Below are positions 1-9,592 of a stretch of DNA of 64,000 nt, in pieces. The DNA comes from Acholoe squamosa (taxonomy: Eukaryota > Annelida > Polychaeta > Phyllodocida > Polynoidae). The stretch's first letter is position 1, and each line of letters opens with the position of its first letter. The notes below the pieces were generated by a model. The model did no database searches. It was not told the DNA's origin and saw nothing but the letters and a program-made list of their open reading frames with translations. The DNA lies in assembly GCA_949317995.1 (NCBI GenBank), contig OX439050.1, positions 1,798,001 to 1,862,000 on the forward strand, in the 5' to 3' direction. The position numbers and the translations under genes were made by a program.

Positions 1-345
1 AGAAAGTCTTTGCTCGACTGGTCATAAACAGCACAGAGAATTGATTTCCAGAGGAGAAATTGATCAAAGGCATAAATAATGACTTTCCTACAAGCAGAGA
101 AAGGTGACTCAGTACTCGTGAACTACTGTTTTGTTCCTGTGGATTAATTGGCCAGTAAGATATTATTGTTAATTCAAGATCTCTACCTTTACACAAAGAC
201 CAGAATACACTGAGTCACTCAGCATCCAGACATCAGGGTGAAAACAAGTCAGCCATCGACTCCTGTATGGACAGACCAACACACACAGTCTGAGTCTGAC
301 TGCTGTTTGATCCAACCACTCTTCATCTTACTAGAGTGGAATAGC
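1..345 (+). repeat. Duplicated module U, copy 1 (non-coding)
   Basis: This segment matches 20088-20420 over almost its whole length, and its second half matches 26247-26400. Shared landmarks are CTTTGCTCGACTGGTCAT, GAGTCACTCAGCATCCAGAC and a stretch ending near CTGCTGTTTGA. No coding frame is conserved between copies. Each copy lies upstream of a CTGTCTG-core minisatellite, so U appears to be part of a larger duplicated unit. Function unknown. Confidence 0.8.
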
Positions 346-445
346 CCTAATCCAACGATTTATAATATATCAAAAGTATAGAAAAAAATCGGTCGGATTA
401 GTGCTAATCCGACCGATTTAGGTCTGTGGAACCAGCGCTTAAGCA
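325..445. mobile_element. Small foldback insertion with a perfect 16-bp palindrome
   Basis: Positions 386-401 and 404-419 are perfect inverted 16-mers separated by TG (arm AAATCGGTCGGATTAG). A third imperfect copy of the arm lies at 347-362. The paralogous module U at about 20,400 lacks this block, so it looks like a small insertion (MITE or foldback type). No target-site duplication is clear, so the outer limits are approximate. Confidence 0.5.
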
Positions 446-747
446 GTGTGCAGATGATCCAGCCTAGGTAGGTTTCAGTTCTTACTCATCAATGTACACA
501 AAGAGTTTTTTTTTACTATTATCACCTCAGACTCATATAAAAGAACAATGACATTTTGATTTTTTATTAGTAGACAGAGGGTAGTAAAAAGCAACACTTC
601 AGACTCACAGATAAGCACAAAACCAAACTGTTTACAATCCCAGAACCAAAGTTGATTACAGCTATAGTGATGCAACTGTCTGTTTAAAAATATTTTCAGC
701 ATAATAGGTGTCAATCATATAACTACCTGTAATAATCTCAGCTATGT
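446..747. other. Module U 3' part, no gene seen
   Basis: The start (AGGTAGGTTTCAG, near 467) matches the end of the other U copies near 20,445 and 26,428. The rest is AT-rich with no convincing coding frame. A 79-codon minus-strand frame here shows no family features. Confidence 0.5.
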
Positions 748-1128
748 CATGGCCCTTCTGTCTGTCACACCCACTGTGTCTGTTACATGCCACTCTGTCT
801 GTCACACCCAACTTTCTTTGTCACACCCTCTCTGTCTGACCCACCCCACTCTGTCTGTCACACCCCAATCTCTCTGTCACACCCCAATCTCTCTGTTTAC
901 AATACCTCATTCTGTCTGTCACACTCCATTCTGTCTGTCTGTAATACCCCTTCTCTCTGTTATATTCCACTCTGTCTGTCACACCGCACTCAGTCTGTCA
1001 CACCCCACTAGGTCACTCCTCATCCTGTCTGTCACACCCCCTCTGTCTGTCACACCCAGTCTGTCTACCACAGCCACTTTGTCTATCACACCCACTCTGT
1101 CACACCCTATTATGTCACACCCAACTCT
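748..1128 (+). repeat. 19-bp minisatellite (CTGTCTGTCACACCCCACT)
   Basis: Imperfect tandem array with consensus CTGTCTGTCACACCCCACT, including 18-21 bp variants. It is open in several frames only because the unit lacks stops; the translated frames are simple Leu/Ser/His/Pro repeats and are not genes. The same unit recurs at 22,995-23,485 and 26,925-27,090, and inverted at 17,885-18,150. Confidence 0.9.
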
Positions 1129-1480
1129 ATTTTAATTTTTAAAAGAGCCCCACCCTGCACTTCCCCATTAAATACCCATATTCACAGTCACAGCAAGCCT
1201 AATTACCAGACAATTATGATAAAATTGTCTTCCTCATCAGTTCTCCTCTAACCCTCCCCAAATTTTAAGATATAAATGGTTTTATTGAATCTACCAGATC
1301 ATTGGTCTTACTTCATTCACACTGAATGATAATACATTCAAAATGGTTTGATTTCCATATAGTCAGAAAAGTACTTTTGTTAAGAATCACGAGAAGTGAC
1401 ACTCTGCACCTTCGAAACTCAACAATATAAAATATTGCAGGACATTGTAAACCTACTTGCTGTGTCCATAATCTGTTTGA
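1129..1480. other. Non-coding spacer
   Basis: AT-rich sequence between two minisatellite arrays. I see no RNA gene, coding frame or element terminus. Confidence 0.4.
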
Positions 1481-1580
1481 CTCCCCTACTCTGTCTGTCT
1501 CCCCTACTCTGTGTGCCTATCCTTCCCTCTCTGCCTCCCCTACTCTGTCTGCCTCCAACAATTTCCACCAATCCTTCCCT
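1481..1580 (+). repeat. Short CTGTCTGCCTCCCCTACT minisatellite patch
   Basis: A few degenerate copies of the 18-bp CTGTCTGCCTCCCCTACT unit that forms the larger arrays downstream. Confidence 0.75.
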
Positions 1581-1587
1581 GTAAACA

Positions 1588-1893
1588 TTCTTATATCAGT
1601 TCTAGATGATTCTTAAGCTTCTTGTGGGAGGATCCCATGACACACATTGTTATAAAAATCATCTGGTGGTTAAGGGCTTTACTAATAGGCATAGAGTTGA
1701 TTTTACCAGCTTAGAGAAACTGACTCCCAGTGGCTTCACATATTCTGTGAACCTTTGCAACTCTTCTACTCAGTACCCAAAATTCACTGGACATATCTCA
1801 TCTCAAAGAATATTCTCTCATTGCCCTTTCCTCATGAGCCTCTTGTGCACAATACAGAAATTATTGATAAATTCTACTCTTTGAATAACACCT
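1588..1893 (+). repeat. Module M fragment (subtelomere-like duplicon), direct copy
   Basis: Matches 28,384-28,750 in the same orientation (shared: ATATCAGTTCTAGATGATTC, AAGCTTCTTGTGG, TTGCCCTTTCCTCATGA). Part of it is also present at 6,783-6,960. The similarity stops near 1893, where unrelated sequence begins. Non-coding. Confidence 0.75.
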
Positions 1894-3065
1894 GCTTGCA
1901 GGACACAGGTGGTTGGGAATGGGAGACAAGTGGTTGGTGAATTGGGCAAAATTATAACAGTGACTGGGATTTATACATCCTACATAAAAAGTTCTATGTC
2001 ATGATTATGGAGGACAGAGGGAAGGGAGTAGGTGCTTGTGAGAGGGTTTATAAGCAGAATAATGTTCTATCAAAAGGTGGTTGGGAACGGAACATGCCTG
2101 ACCCATTATTAACTGATGTATTAGACGGACTTGATACATTTTTAGTATCAGAGTAACTTCTCTCATATTCTATTTAAAAAAAACATGCATATAATGTACA
2201 AAGTACAAAAAGCGTGTAAGCTATGTATTATTAAATATCTTTAGTGGTTGGGAACAGGACCTATATTTATCAGTATTACTATTTTTGTATAAATATATTT
2301 TCATACCAAATCTATATTCTTGTAATTAAAACAAACAAAATTTTTTTCTCTGGTTATCTACCCCACCTCGGGTCGGTTAGTTAATACTGTAAAATTTTAT
2401 TCATATCACCTGATTACTCGTCTACCACTTTTTAATGCGTCTCGTTTATAATAATAACACTATTGTAACATTGTTACTACATATCACCATAGGTCGATGG
2501 TGCATAAGGCGCCACTTCCTATTCGTTATTATTAATTATCATTACTTCGGGTTATATGCGACGATGCCTCATTATGTACATATTATTTATAATGCCCCTA
2601 GATGTTCTATATCCTATACGAACTGTATATATAGACTTACCTATTTGTGTATGATATTACTGTATAAAGCTAAACAATAGGTATTTGTTAATCACACCTA
2701 ACCCTAGGTATAGTCTAGTAGGGGTGGTGTAGGGGCCGGTATCGTCGTATATATATTAGTGCCGTTCATCCGAAAGACGTGTTCGTGTGGTGCCTGTTCC
2801 TTCTATGCCAGCTAGGTGTCGCTTTGTGATACCCCGTTTGTACAAGAGGGGGCGGCACCATGCCTCGCGTCCAGCTCCTACTAAGGAGCCGGACGAGCGG
2901 CAGAAGGTGACTGGACCTAGTCCAGTCCAGACGCGCAGTTTAACCTGTAGACTAGAGTGCAATAAAGTCCTACCCGAGAGGTAGGGGTTTCTGGGGCTTT
3001 GCCCAACCCGAACTACTAGTGTTGTGTTGGTATTTCTAGTGGTAAGCGAGCCAAAGAGCCACCCA
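1894..3065. other. Unclassified 1.2-kb insertion into module M
   Basis: Sequence with no relative elsewhere in the window, interrupting module M relative to the 28.4-29.8 kb copy. The left part is AT-rich with three GGTGGTTGGGAA-like motifs (near 1909, 2076 and 2243). The right part (about 2690-3060) is GC-richer and carries an AATAAA near 2961. It ends in GCCACCCAACA, a CA terminus an LTR could have, but I found no matching TG start or target duplication. A 110-codon minus-strand frame (2756-3088) has no recognisable motifs. Confidence 0.4.
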
Positions 3066-3089
3066 ACATATAAGGCAATACGAACCATT

Positions 3090-3165
3090 ACAACTGTAAC
3101 CCTAGCCCAAACTGTAACCCTCGCTCAAACCCTAAACCTAGTGCTAACCCTAACTGTAATCTGCC
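3090..3165 (-). repeat. Short degenerate telomeric repeat (CCCTAA)
   Basis: Several degenerate CCCTAA/CTGTAA units (e.g. AACCCTAGCCC, AAACCCTAAACC). The same stretch precedes the duplicon at 29,650-29,740. Confidence 0.7.
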
Positions 3166-3747
3166 CCTCCTCCAACTGTGTTCATTTACTGCAATCCTAT
3201 ATAAACTTTTTCCCTGGACCTGGCATTTACTGCAAGCACTGTTAAAGCATAATGGTGTCTATAAGTCTTAGCCGACGCTAGCACTATCCCAAAGCCAGTG
3301 ATTAACTGTGGTTGTTAATTTAACTCTGGCCCTAACCTGAAATGCCAAAGAAACCCCAACAACTAGGCTTAGGGTGAAGATCATTAGATTGAATTAATGA
3401 GGTAGACAAGACACACGTATACCGTTTGGACATGGGGTTTGTCAAAGAAGTATGACCACCCTATTAAAGAGAAAAAAAAACAGATAACAATAGATTCACA
3501 CAACATTGCAGGAATAGTACCATGTTGCTCCTCCAGCTCTGGGGCAGTGAATGCGGAAGGGACTGGTGCGCACCACTACCAGACCCTGACATGGTGGAGC
3601 CCTCTATGTATCAATATACGAATCAATATACCATGGATTCTACACGACAAAAGGGCTTTAAAGAAAAAAATATATGCAGTTTTTTAAGTAAGTCACAGAG
3701 GTTATTTCAATGACTATGATTGTTGCACTGAGAATAGAAGGACAAAA
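3166..3747 (+). repeat. Duplicon D, direct copy (non-coding)
   Basis: Closely matches 29,740-30,075 in the same orientation and 6,960-7,200 in inverted orientation (shared: CACTATCCCAAAGCCAGTGA, AACTCTGGCCCTAACCTGAA, AGTAAGTCAC). This copy has an extra stretch at about 3395-3650 that I do not find in the others. No coding frame is conserved. Confidence 0.75.
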
Positions 3748-3819
3748 TGTGGATCAACACGGTAAAAGGTACGCCCACGAGAGGGTGCGTGGGCATACCT
3801 TTTACCTTGTTGATCCACA
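3748..3819. mobile_element. 72-bp hairpin insertion (foldback/MITE-like)
   Basis: Two 32-nt arms (3748-3779 and 3788-3819) are inverted copies with 30 of 32 positions complementary, around an 8-nt loop. Termini are TGTGGATCAACA and TGTTGATCCACA. The paralogous duplicon at about 30,070 reads straight from GGACAAAA into GTTCTCATCTAAAGG with no hairpin, so this is an insertion. Transcribed, it would fold like a microRNA precursor. There is no evidence of transcription. Confidence 0.65.
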
Positions 3820-4011
3820 AATATGCTCATCTAAAGGTTCTCCATCATCAATATTTTATGAGTTTAATGCTGACTACGGCTCTCCTAGCAAAGGACACCT
3901 TTATGAAGCAATGTGGAGTTAGGTTCTATAAGTTGGAAAAAATGACTCTATGCCTAGTAGGAAAGCCCTTAACCACTGTAAATGTTCTTTTTGAGAGACG
4001 GATCAGTGAAA
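3820..4011 (+). repeat. Duplicon D continuation
   Basis: Continues the direct match to about 30,075-30,250 (CTCATCTAAAGGTTCT, ATGCCTAGTAGGAAAGCCCT). It is inverted at 6,830-6,960 and direct again near 23,525-23,680. Confidence 0.75.
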
Positions 4012-4311
4012 ATTGTTTTCAAGGGGCTTCCCCTGTGAAAAGTCAAAAAGGAATTAGAATGATTATTTTCACTGGGAAACGTTGGTAATATTACAGAGCT
4101 GAGCAAAAGACAGGAGGACAGCTACAAAAAGAGAGAATAGGAAAGATTAAGGATTTTCACTGGCTCTGCCTCTGTGAAAATCTGCACAGGGCATTATCCC
4201 ACTGAACAAATCCATTAAGATGAGCGAAAAGGTAATTTTCACTGATAAAGCTTAGTGAAAGGAAAATACTTTTCACCAAGGATTATCCCAAGAGAAAAAT
4301 TGTGGGTGGGG
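4012..4311 (+). repeat. GTGAAAA/TTTTCAC cluster (array leader)
   Basis: A cluster of short inverted words (TTTTCAC, GTGAAAA, CCTGTGAA) spaced by a few tens of bases. The same leader precedes CT-rich arrays at 17,540-17,720, 18,780-18,905 and 23,730-24,120, and follows one in inverted form at 27,960-28,380. Non-coding; likely a foldback-rich repeat family. Confidence 0.65.
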
Positions 4312-5893
4312 TTCACTGTCTGTCTGCCTCACCTTCTCTGTCTGTCTGCTCTGTATGACTCCGCTTCTCTGTATGACTCCGCTTCTCTACCTGCCTCCCC
4401 TAGTCTTCTTCCCCTCCTACTCCGTCTGCCTCCCCTACTCTGCCTGCCTCCCCTACTCTCTCTGCGTCTCCTATTCTGCTGCCTCCCTTACTCTCTCTGC
4501 CTCCCCTACTCTGTCTGCCTGTCCTACTCTGTTGGCTACCCCTACTCTGTCTGCCTCACCTTCTCCATCTGCCATTCCATACTCTGTCTGCCTCACTACT
4601 CTGTATGCTTTTACTACTCTGTCTACCTGCCCTTCTCTGACTGCCTCCCATACTCTCTCTGCCTCCACTTCTCTGTCTGTCTCATTAACTCTGCCTTTCC
4701 TTTTCTGTCTGCCTTGCCTACTATGTCTGCATGCCCTACTCTGTCTGTATCCCCTACTCTGACTGCCTCATAATCTATGTCTAAGCTTCACTACTCTGTC
4801 TACCCTACTCTGTCTGTCTTCTCTAATCTCTGTCCCTACTCTGTTTGTCTCCCCTACTCCCTTTAATCTGTCTGTCTCCTCTACTCTGTCTGCCTCCCCT
4901 ATTCTGTCTGCCTGCTCTGCTCTGTCTGCCATCCCCTACTCTGTCAGCTTGCCCTACTCATTCTGTAACATACCACTATTTCAATCACATTTCCATTCTG
5001 GCTTTCACACCCATATCTGTCTACCTCGTCGATTTTTCTGCCTGCCCAACTATATCTTCCCAACTATATCTGCCTGCCCAACTATATCTGCCTACTCTGC
5101 ATGCCCCATCCTGTCTGCCTCCCCTACTATGTCTGCCCTCCCCATCTCTGTCTGCCTCCCCTAATGTCTGTCTTCTCTACTGTCTGCCCTCCCCTTCTCT
5201 GTCTGCCTCCCCTACTCTGTGTGCCTCCCCTACTCTGTACGCCCTTTCCTTCTTTGCCTGCCTCCCTTTCTCTGCCTGCCTGCCCTTCTCTCTCTCTGCC
5301 TCCCCTACTTTGTCTGCCTCCCCTAATATGTTTGCCTCCTTATTTCTGCCTTCCCTACTTTGTCTGCCTCCACTACTCTGTTTGCCTGCCTTTTCAACGG
5401 TCTGTCTCCCCTACTGTGTCTGAATCCCCTATTCTTTCTGCTTCCCCTAGACTGTGTGTTTCCTTTATTCTGAATCCAACACTGTCTGCCTCCCCTACTC
5501 TGTCTGCCTTACCAACTCTGTCTGCCTGCCTTACTCTGTCTGCCTCCTTTGTTATGTATGCTTCCCTTTAATCTCTGTGCATCACATTCTCTGTTTGGCT
5601 CTCTTTAATCTGTCTGTCTGCACTGCTCTGTCTGATTGTGCTTCTCTGCCTTCTTCTCCTACTCTGTCTGCCTCTCTCCCTCTGCCTGCCTCCCTTTCAC
5701 TGTTTTCCCTGTCCTACTATGTCTGCCTCCCCTACTCTGCCTGCCTCCCCTACTCTCTCTGCCTGTCCTGTTCTGCTGCCTCTCTTACTGTCTCTGCCTC
5801 CCCTACTCTGTCTGCCTGTCCTACTCTGTTGGCTACCCCTACTCTGTCTGCCTCACCTTCTCCATCTACCTGCCCTTCTCTGACTGCCTTCCT
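4312..5893 (+). repeat. 18-bp minisatellite (CTGTCTGCCTCCCCTACT), 1.6 kb
   Basis: Long imperfect array of CTGTCTGCCTCCCCTACT with point and length variants. Overlapping open frames of 65-192 codons exist in several phases on both strands; they are Leu/Pro/Ser/Cys-rich by-products of an 18-bp unit and are not annotated as genes. Parts of the array are themselves duplicated: about 4430-4560 reappears at about 5725-5855. Confidence 0.9.
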
Positions 5894-6712
5894 TACAACA
5901 AAATCCAATCAGGTACGCAAGAAATATGAGATAGGGATGTTGAACTGACATGAGTAATTTTTTTTTTTAGTTTAGATTAGTATATAGTTGCTTGAGCACA
6001 GGAACCACGGCATCAGGAGAAGTCAGAAAGCAGAAATGGTTGACTCAAAATAATCGATAGATTTGGAGAATGATAGGAATTCTATATTATTTTGAGAATA
6101 CTGTCAAACTACCATATTGGCTGATGTGATAACTACCGACTGCACAGTGAGAATAGAAGCTGTGTGGATGATGTGTTGGCAGTGCTTCTAAAGTTTCCAT
6201 CAATGTCACTGAAAATCTTCCCTTAGATTTGAAGGTGGCAATTTGATTGGAGCTTTATGACAGCTAAGAATCCTGATCACGAGTCCAAGTATGATACAAA
6301 AATGAAGCTTAATTCTATCCCACATCATTAAACAAGAAACATAAACATTTATCATAATAATACATGGGTGTAAATCGAGAAACATGGACCTGAAAAACAA
6401 GAAGTAGATGTAACAGAAAACCAAAAAAAGTAGTCAAAAATATAAAGTTGAACTAATTAACAAGAAATTCCATCAGGTACACAAGAAATATGAGATCGGG
6501 ATGTTGAACTGACATGAGTATTTTATTTAGTTTAGATTAGTATCTAGTTGCTTGAGCACAGGAACCAGGGCATCTGGAGAAATCAGAAAGCAGAAACGGT
6601 TGACTTAAAATAATCTATAGATTTGGATAATGATAGGGATTCTATATTATTTTGAGAATGCTGTCTAACTACCACATTGGCTGATGTGATAACTTCCAAC
6701 TGCACAGTGGGT
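5894..6712 (+). repeat. Isolated 562-bp satellite copies (about 1.4 monomers)
   Basis: Two tandem partial copies of the satellite that fills 34.5-64 kb. The landmark AAGAAATATGAGAT occurs at about 5920 and 6484 (period near 564). The copies are more diverged than the main array and lie 28 kb away from it, directly after the CT-rich minisatellite. Confidence 0.9.
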
Positions 6713-6783
6713 GGTTCACAGACAAAGAATGACATACAGAGAGTGAGTGGTTAACAGACAGAGAGTGAGTGGCTGACAGACAT
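6713..6783 (-). repeat. Short inverted patch of the 22-bp minisatellite
   Basis: Contains ACAGACAGAGAGTGAGTGG-type units, the reverse complement of the array at 20,690-21,415. Confidence 0.75.
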
Positions 6784-7395
6784 TATTATATCAGTTCTAA
6801 ATGATTGTTAAGCTTCTTGTGGAAGGACCCCATGACACAAATTGATCTTAAAAGAACACATAGTGGTTAAGGGCTTTCCTACTAGGCACATGTTTAATTT
6901 TTCCACCTCATTGAACCTGACTTTACATTGCTTCTTAAAGGTGTCCTTTGCTAGGAGAGGCCAGTCAGCATCCTTAGTAATTGAAATAGCCCCTGTGACT
7001 TACTTTTATACTGCATATCTGTTTCTCTAAGAAAGCATTTTTGTACTAATGATCTTCACCCTAAGCCCTTTTTTTATGGATTTTTGGCATTTCAGGTTAG
7101 GGCCAGAGTTGAATTAACAACAAAGGCTAATCACTGGCTTCGGGATAGTGCTAGAGTCAGCTAAGACCAAGTAGTATAGACACTATTAGGATTTAACAGT
7201 GCTTACACCTTAATCCTTACTCAATACCCAAAAGCCTCTTTTAGCATCAAACTAGACCCAAAATTGACATTTCCCTACCTAACTTACCCCTATATTCCCT
7301 TACCATGGACATTTCACCTTTTTGCTAAGGTTAGGTCTTACCCTAGCCTTTTTACCCACACTAGTTAACCCAGAATCTAGTAAAAAAGTAATCCA
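6784..7395 (-). repeat. Modules M and D, rearranged copy flanking the CCCTAA block
   Basis: 6784-7200 contains pieces of module M (TCAGTTCTAAATGATT) and an inverted copy of duplicon D (compare 3210-4000). 7215-7395 matches 28,845-29,030 in direct orientation (AGCATCAAACTAGACCC, GTAATCCAAACCAAAACATT) and leads into CCCTAA repeats as at 29 kb. A composite of two rearranged segments; non-coding. Confidence 0.65.
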
Positions 7396-9018
7396 AACCA
7401 AAACATTCATTCAAACCCCTAACCCTACCCCTAAATTAAATTCTAACCCTAACCCAAAAGATAACCCTAACCATAACATCTCCCCTAAAAGTTACTCTAA
7501 CAGTTGCCCTGACCCTAACCCTAACCTGAACTCTAAACCCTACCTTTCCCTTAGCAACAACCCTAACCCTAATCCTATCCCTAACCTTAACACTTAGCCT
7601 GACCCTAATTCGAACCTTATACCTAATCCTAACTTAACCCTAACCTTTACCCTAACAGTGGCCCTGAGCCTAACCCTAACCTTAACCCTAACCCTTATGT
7701 TTCCCTTAACCCTAAGCCTAAGCCTAAGCCTAACCCTTTTTACCCACACTAGTTAACCCAGAATCTAATAAAAGAGTAATCCAAACCAAAACATTGGTTC
7801 TTGCCTTAGTCATCACATTAAAGGTAACCCTAATGTTTGCAAAATCCTAACCCTGCATTTATATCCTTACCCAAACCTTAACCCTAACCTGAATTTGACT
7901 CCAATCCTAACCCTTACTGTAACCCTGAACCTAACCTAAACCTTTAGCTTAGCTCTAACCATAACCAAACCCCTAACCCTACCCCTAAATTAAATTCTAT
8001 TCCTAACCCTAACTCAAACTATAACCCTAACTATAACATCTCCCCTAAATGTTATCTAACAGTGGCCCTGATCCTAACCCTAACTTTAATTCTAACTCCT
8101 ACCTTTCCTTTAGCACCAACCCTAACCCTAATCCTATCCCTAATGCCAACCCTAACCCTAACCCCAACCCTGTCCCTAATCTCTTCCCTAATTCTTAGCA
8201 TAACAATAACTCTACACCTAACCCTAAGGCTAACCCTGACCATGACCCTGACCCTAATGCTAACCTTAACCCTACCCCCAACCCTAAACCCAAACCATAG
8301 CCTGTCCCTTAACCCTTAACCTGACAGCAGCCCTAACCTTAACGATAAGCCTTACCTTTCCCGTAACCCTAACCCTAACGCTTAACCCTAACCCCAACCT
8401 TAACCCTAACCTCAAACGTAACCCTAACCCCAAAACTCACCCTAACACTTACCTTTCGCTTAACTCAAACCCTAACTTTAACCATAGCCCTACCCCTTAA
8501 CCCTAACCCTATTCCTAACCCTAACCCTAACCCCAATCCTAACCCTAACCCTAACCTTAACCCTAACCCTGACCCTAATGCTAACCTTATCCCTAATCCA
8601 AACTCTAAACTTAACCCTAACCTTTACCCTAACAGTACCCCTAACCTTAACCTAAGCCTAAGCCTAAGCCTAACCCCAACCCCAACCCTATTCCTATTCC
8701 TAATCCTTACCCTAACCCTAACCCTAACCCCAACCCCAACCCTAACCTTAACCTAAACCCTAACCCTAATCCTAACCTTATCCCTAATCCAAACTCTAAA
8801 CTGAACCCTAACCTTTACCCTAACAGTAGCCCTATCCTTAACCTAAGCCTAAGCCTAACCCCAACCCCAACCCCAACCCTAACCTTAACCTAAACCTAAA
8901 CCCATACCCAAACCCTAACCCTAACCTTAACCCTAATCCTAACCCTAGGCCTAGTCCTAGACCTAACCCTAACCCTTAGTTCAACTCCAACCCTAACCCT
9001 AGCCATAATCCTAACCAT
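7396..9018 (-). repeat. Interstitial telomeric repeat block, CCCTAA strand
   Basis: About 1.6 kb dominated by CCCTAA and variants (CCTTAA, CCCCAA, CCTAAG) on the plus strand. It is degenerate rather than a pristine telomere, with occasional non-telomeric words. A 23-bp-scale phrase around GTAATCCAAACCAAAACATT occurs twice (about 7388 and 7777), suggesting internal duplication. Confidence 0.95.
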
Positions 9019-9134
9019 TGCTCTAACTCTATGCAATGTATACAATTTTAAATATTATGTCAACTGCAACATTTTGAATAAGGAGGAATTCCAGGCCCAG
9101 GGAACGAGTTCATACAGGATAAGAGTAAATGAGC
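9019..9134. other. Junction between opposed telomeric blocks
   Basis: About 115 bp of non-telomeric sequence separating CCCTAA (left) from TTAGGG (right). It includes the AT-rich ATACAATTTTAAATATTATG and CCAGGCCCAGGGAACGAG. It is the symmetry centre of the opposed modules. Confidence 0.7.
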
Positions 9135-9592
9135 AAGGTTGGGTGAGGGGTAGATTAAGGTAAGGGTTATGATTAGGGTTAGGTTTTAAGGTGGGTTAGA
9201 GTTTGGGCTAGGGTAAGGGTAAAGTTTAGAGTTAAGATTAGGGCTGGGGTTATCGTAAGGGTTACTGGTAGGGTTAGGTTTAGGGTTAAGGGTATGGGTA
9301 AGGTTAGGGTTAAAGTTGCAGGAGGGTTAGGGTTACAGTTAGGAGAGAGGTTAGGGTTAGGGGTGGGGTAAGGGTTAGGGTCAAGTTTAGAGGTAGGATT
9401 AGGTCCTGGATTAGGGTAGGGTTAGGGTTAGGGTTTAGGTTAAGTTTAGGGTTAGGATTAGGGCTATGGTTAGGGCTAGGGCTAAGGTTAAGGGTAGGGT
9501 TAGGGTTAGGATTTAGGTTATATTTAGCGTTAGGAATAGGGCTAGGGTTGGCTTAGGGTGAGGGTTTAGGTTAGGGTTAGGGTTAACAATTG
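9135..9592 (+). repeat. Interstitial telomeric repeat block, TTAGGG strand (part 1)
   Basis: Degenerate TTAGGG array (GGGTTAGGGTTAGG and variants). It is split from its continuation at 10,932 by a LINE insertion. Confidence 0.95.

Noticed and set aside
4255-5948. Several overlapping Leu/Pro/Cys-rich open frames of up to 192 codons
   Set aside because: Produced by an 18-bp minisatellite whose unit lacks stops; frames exist in several phases and strands. The same applies to 749-1135, 18,488-19,732, 20,705-21,283, 22,995-23,491, 24,114-24,824 and 26,841-27,798.
7322-8319. Frames of Leu/Thr/Pro/Asn repeats in telomeric blocks (also 29,216-29,531)
   Set aside because: Translations of CCCTAA repeats, no protein features.
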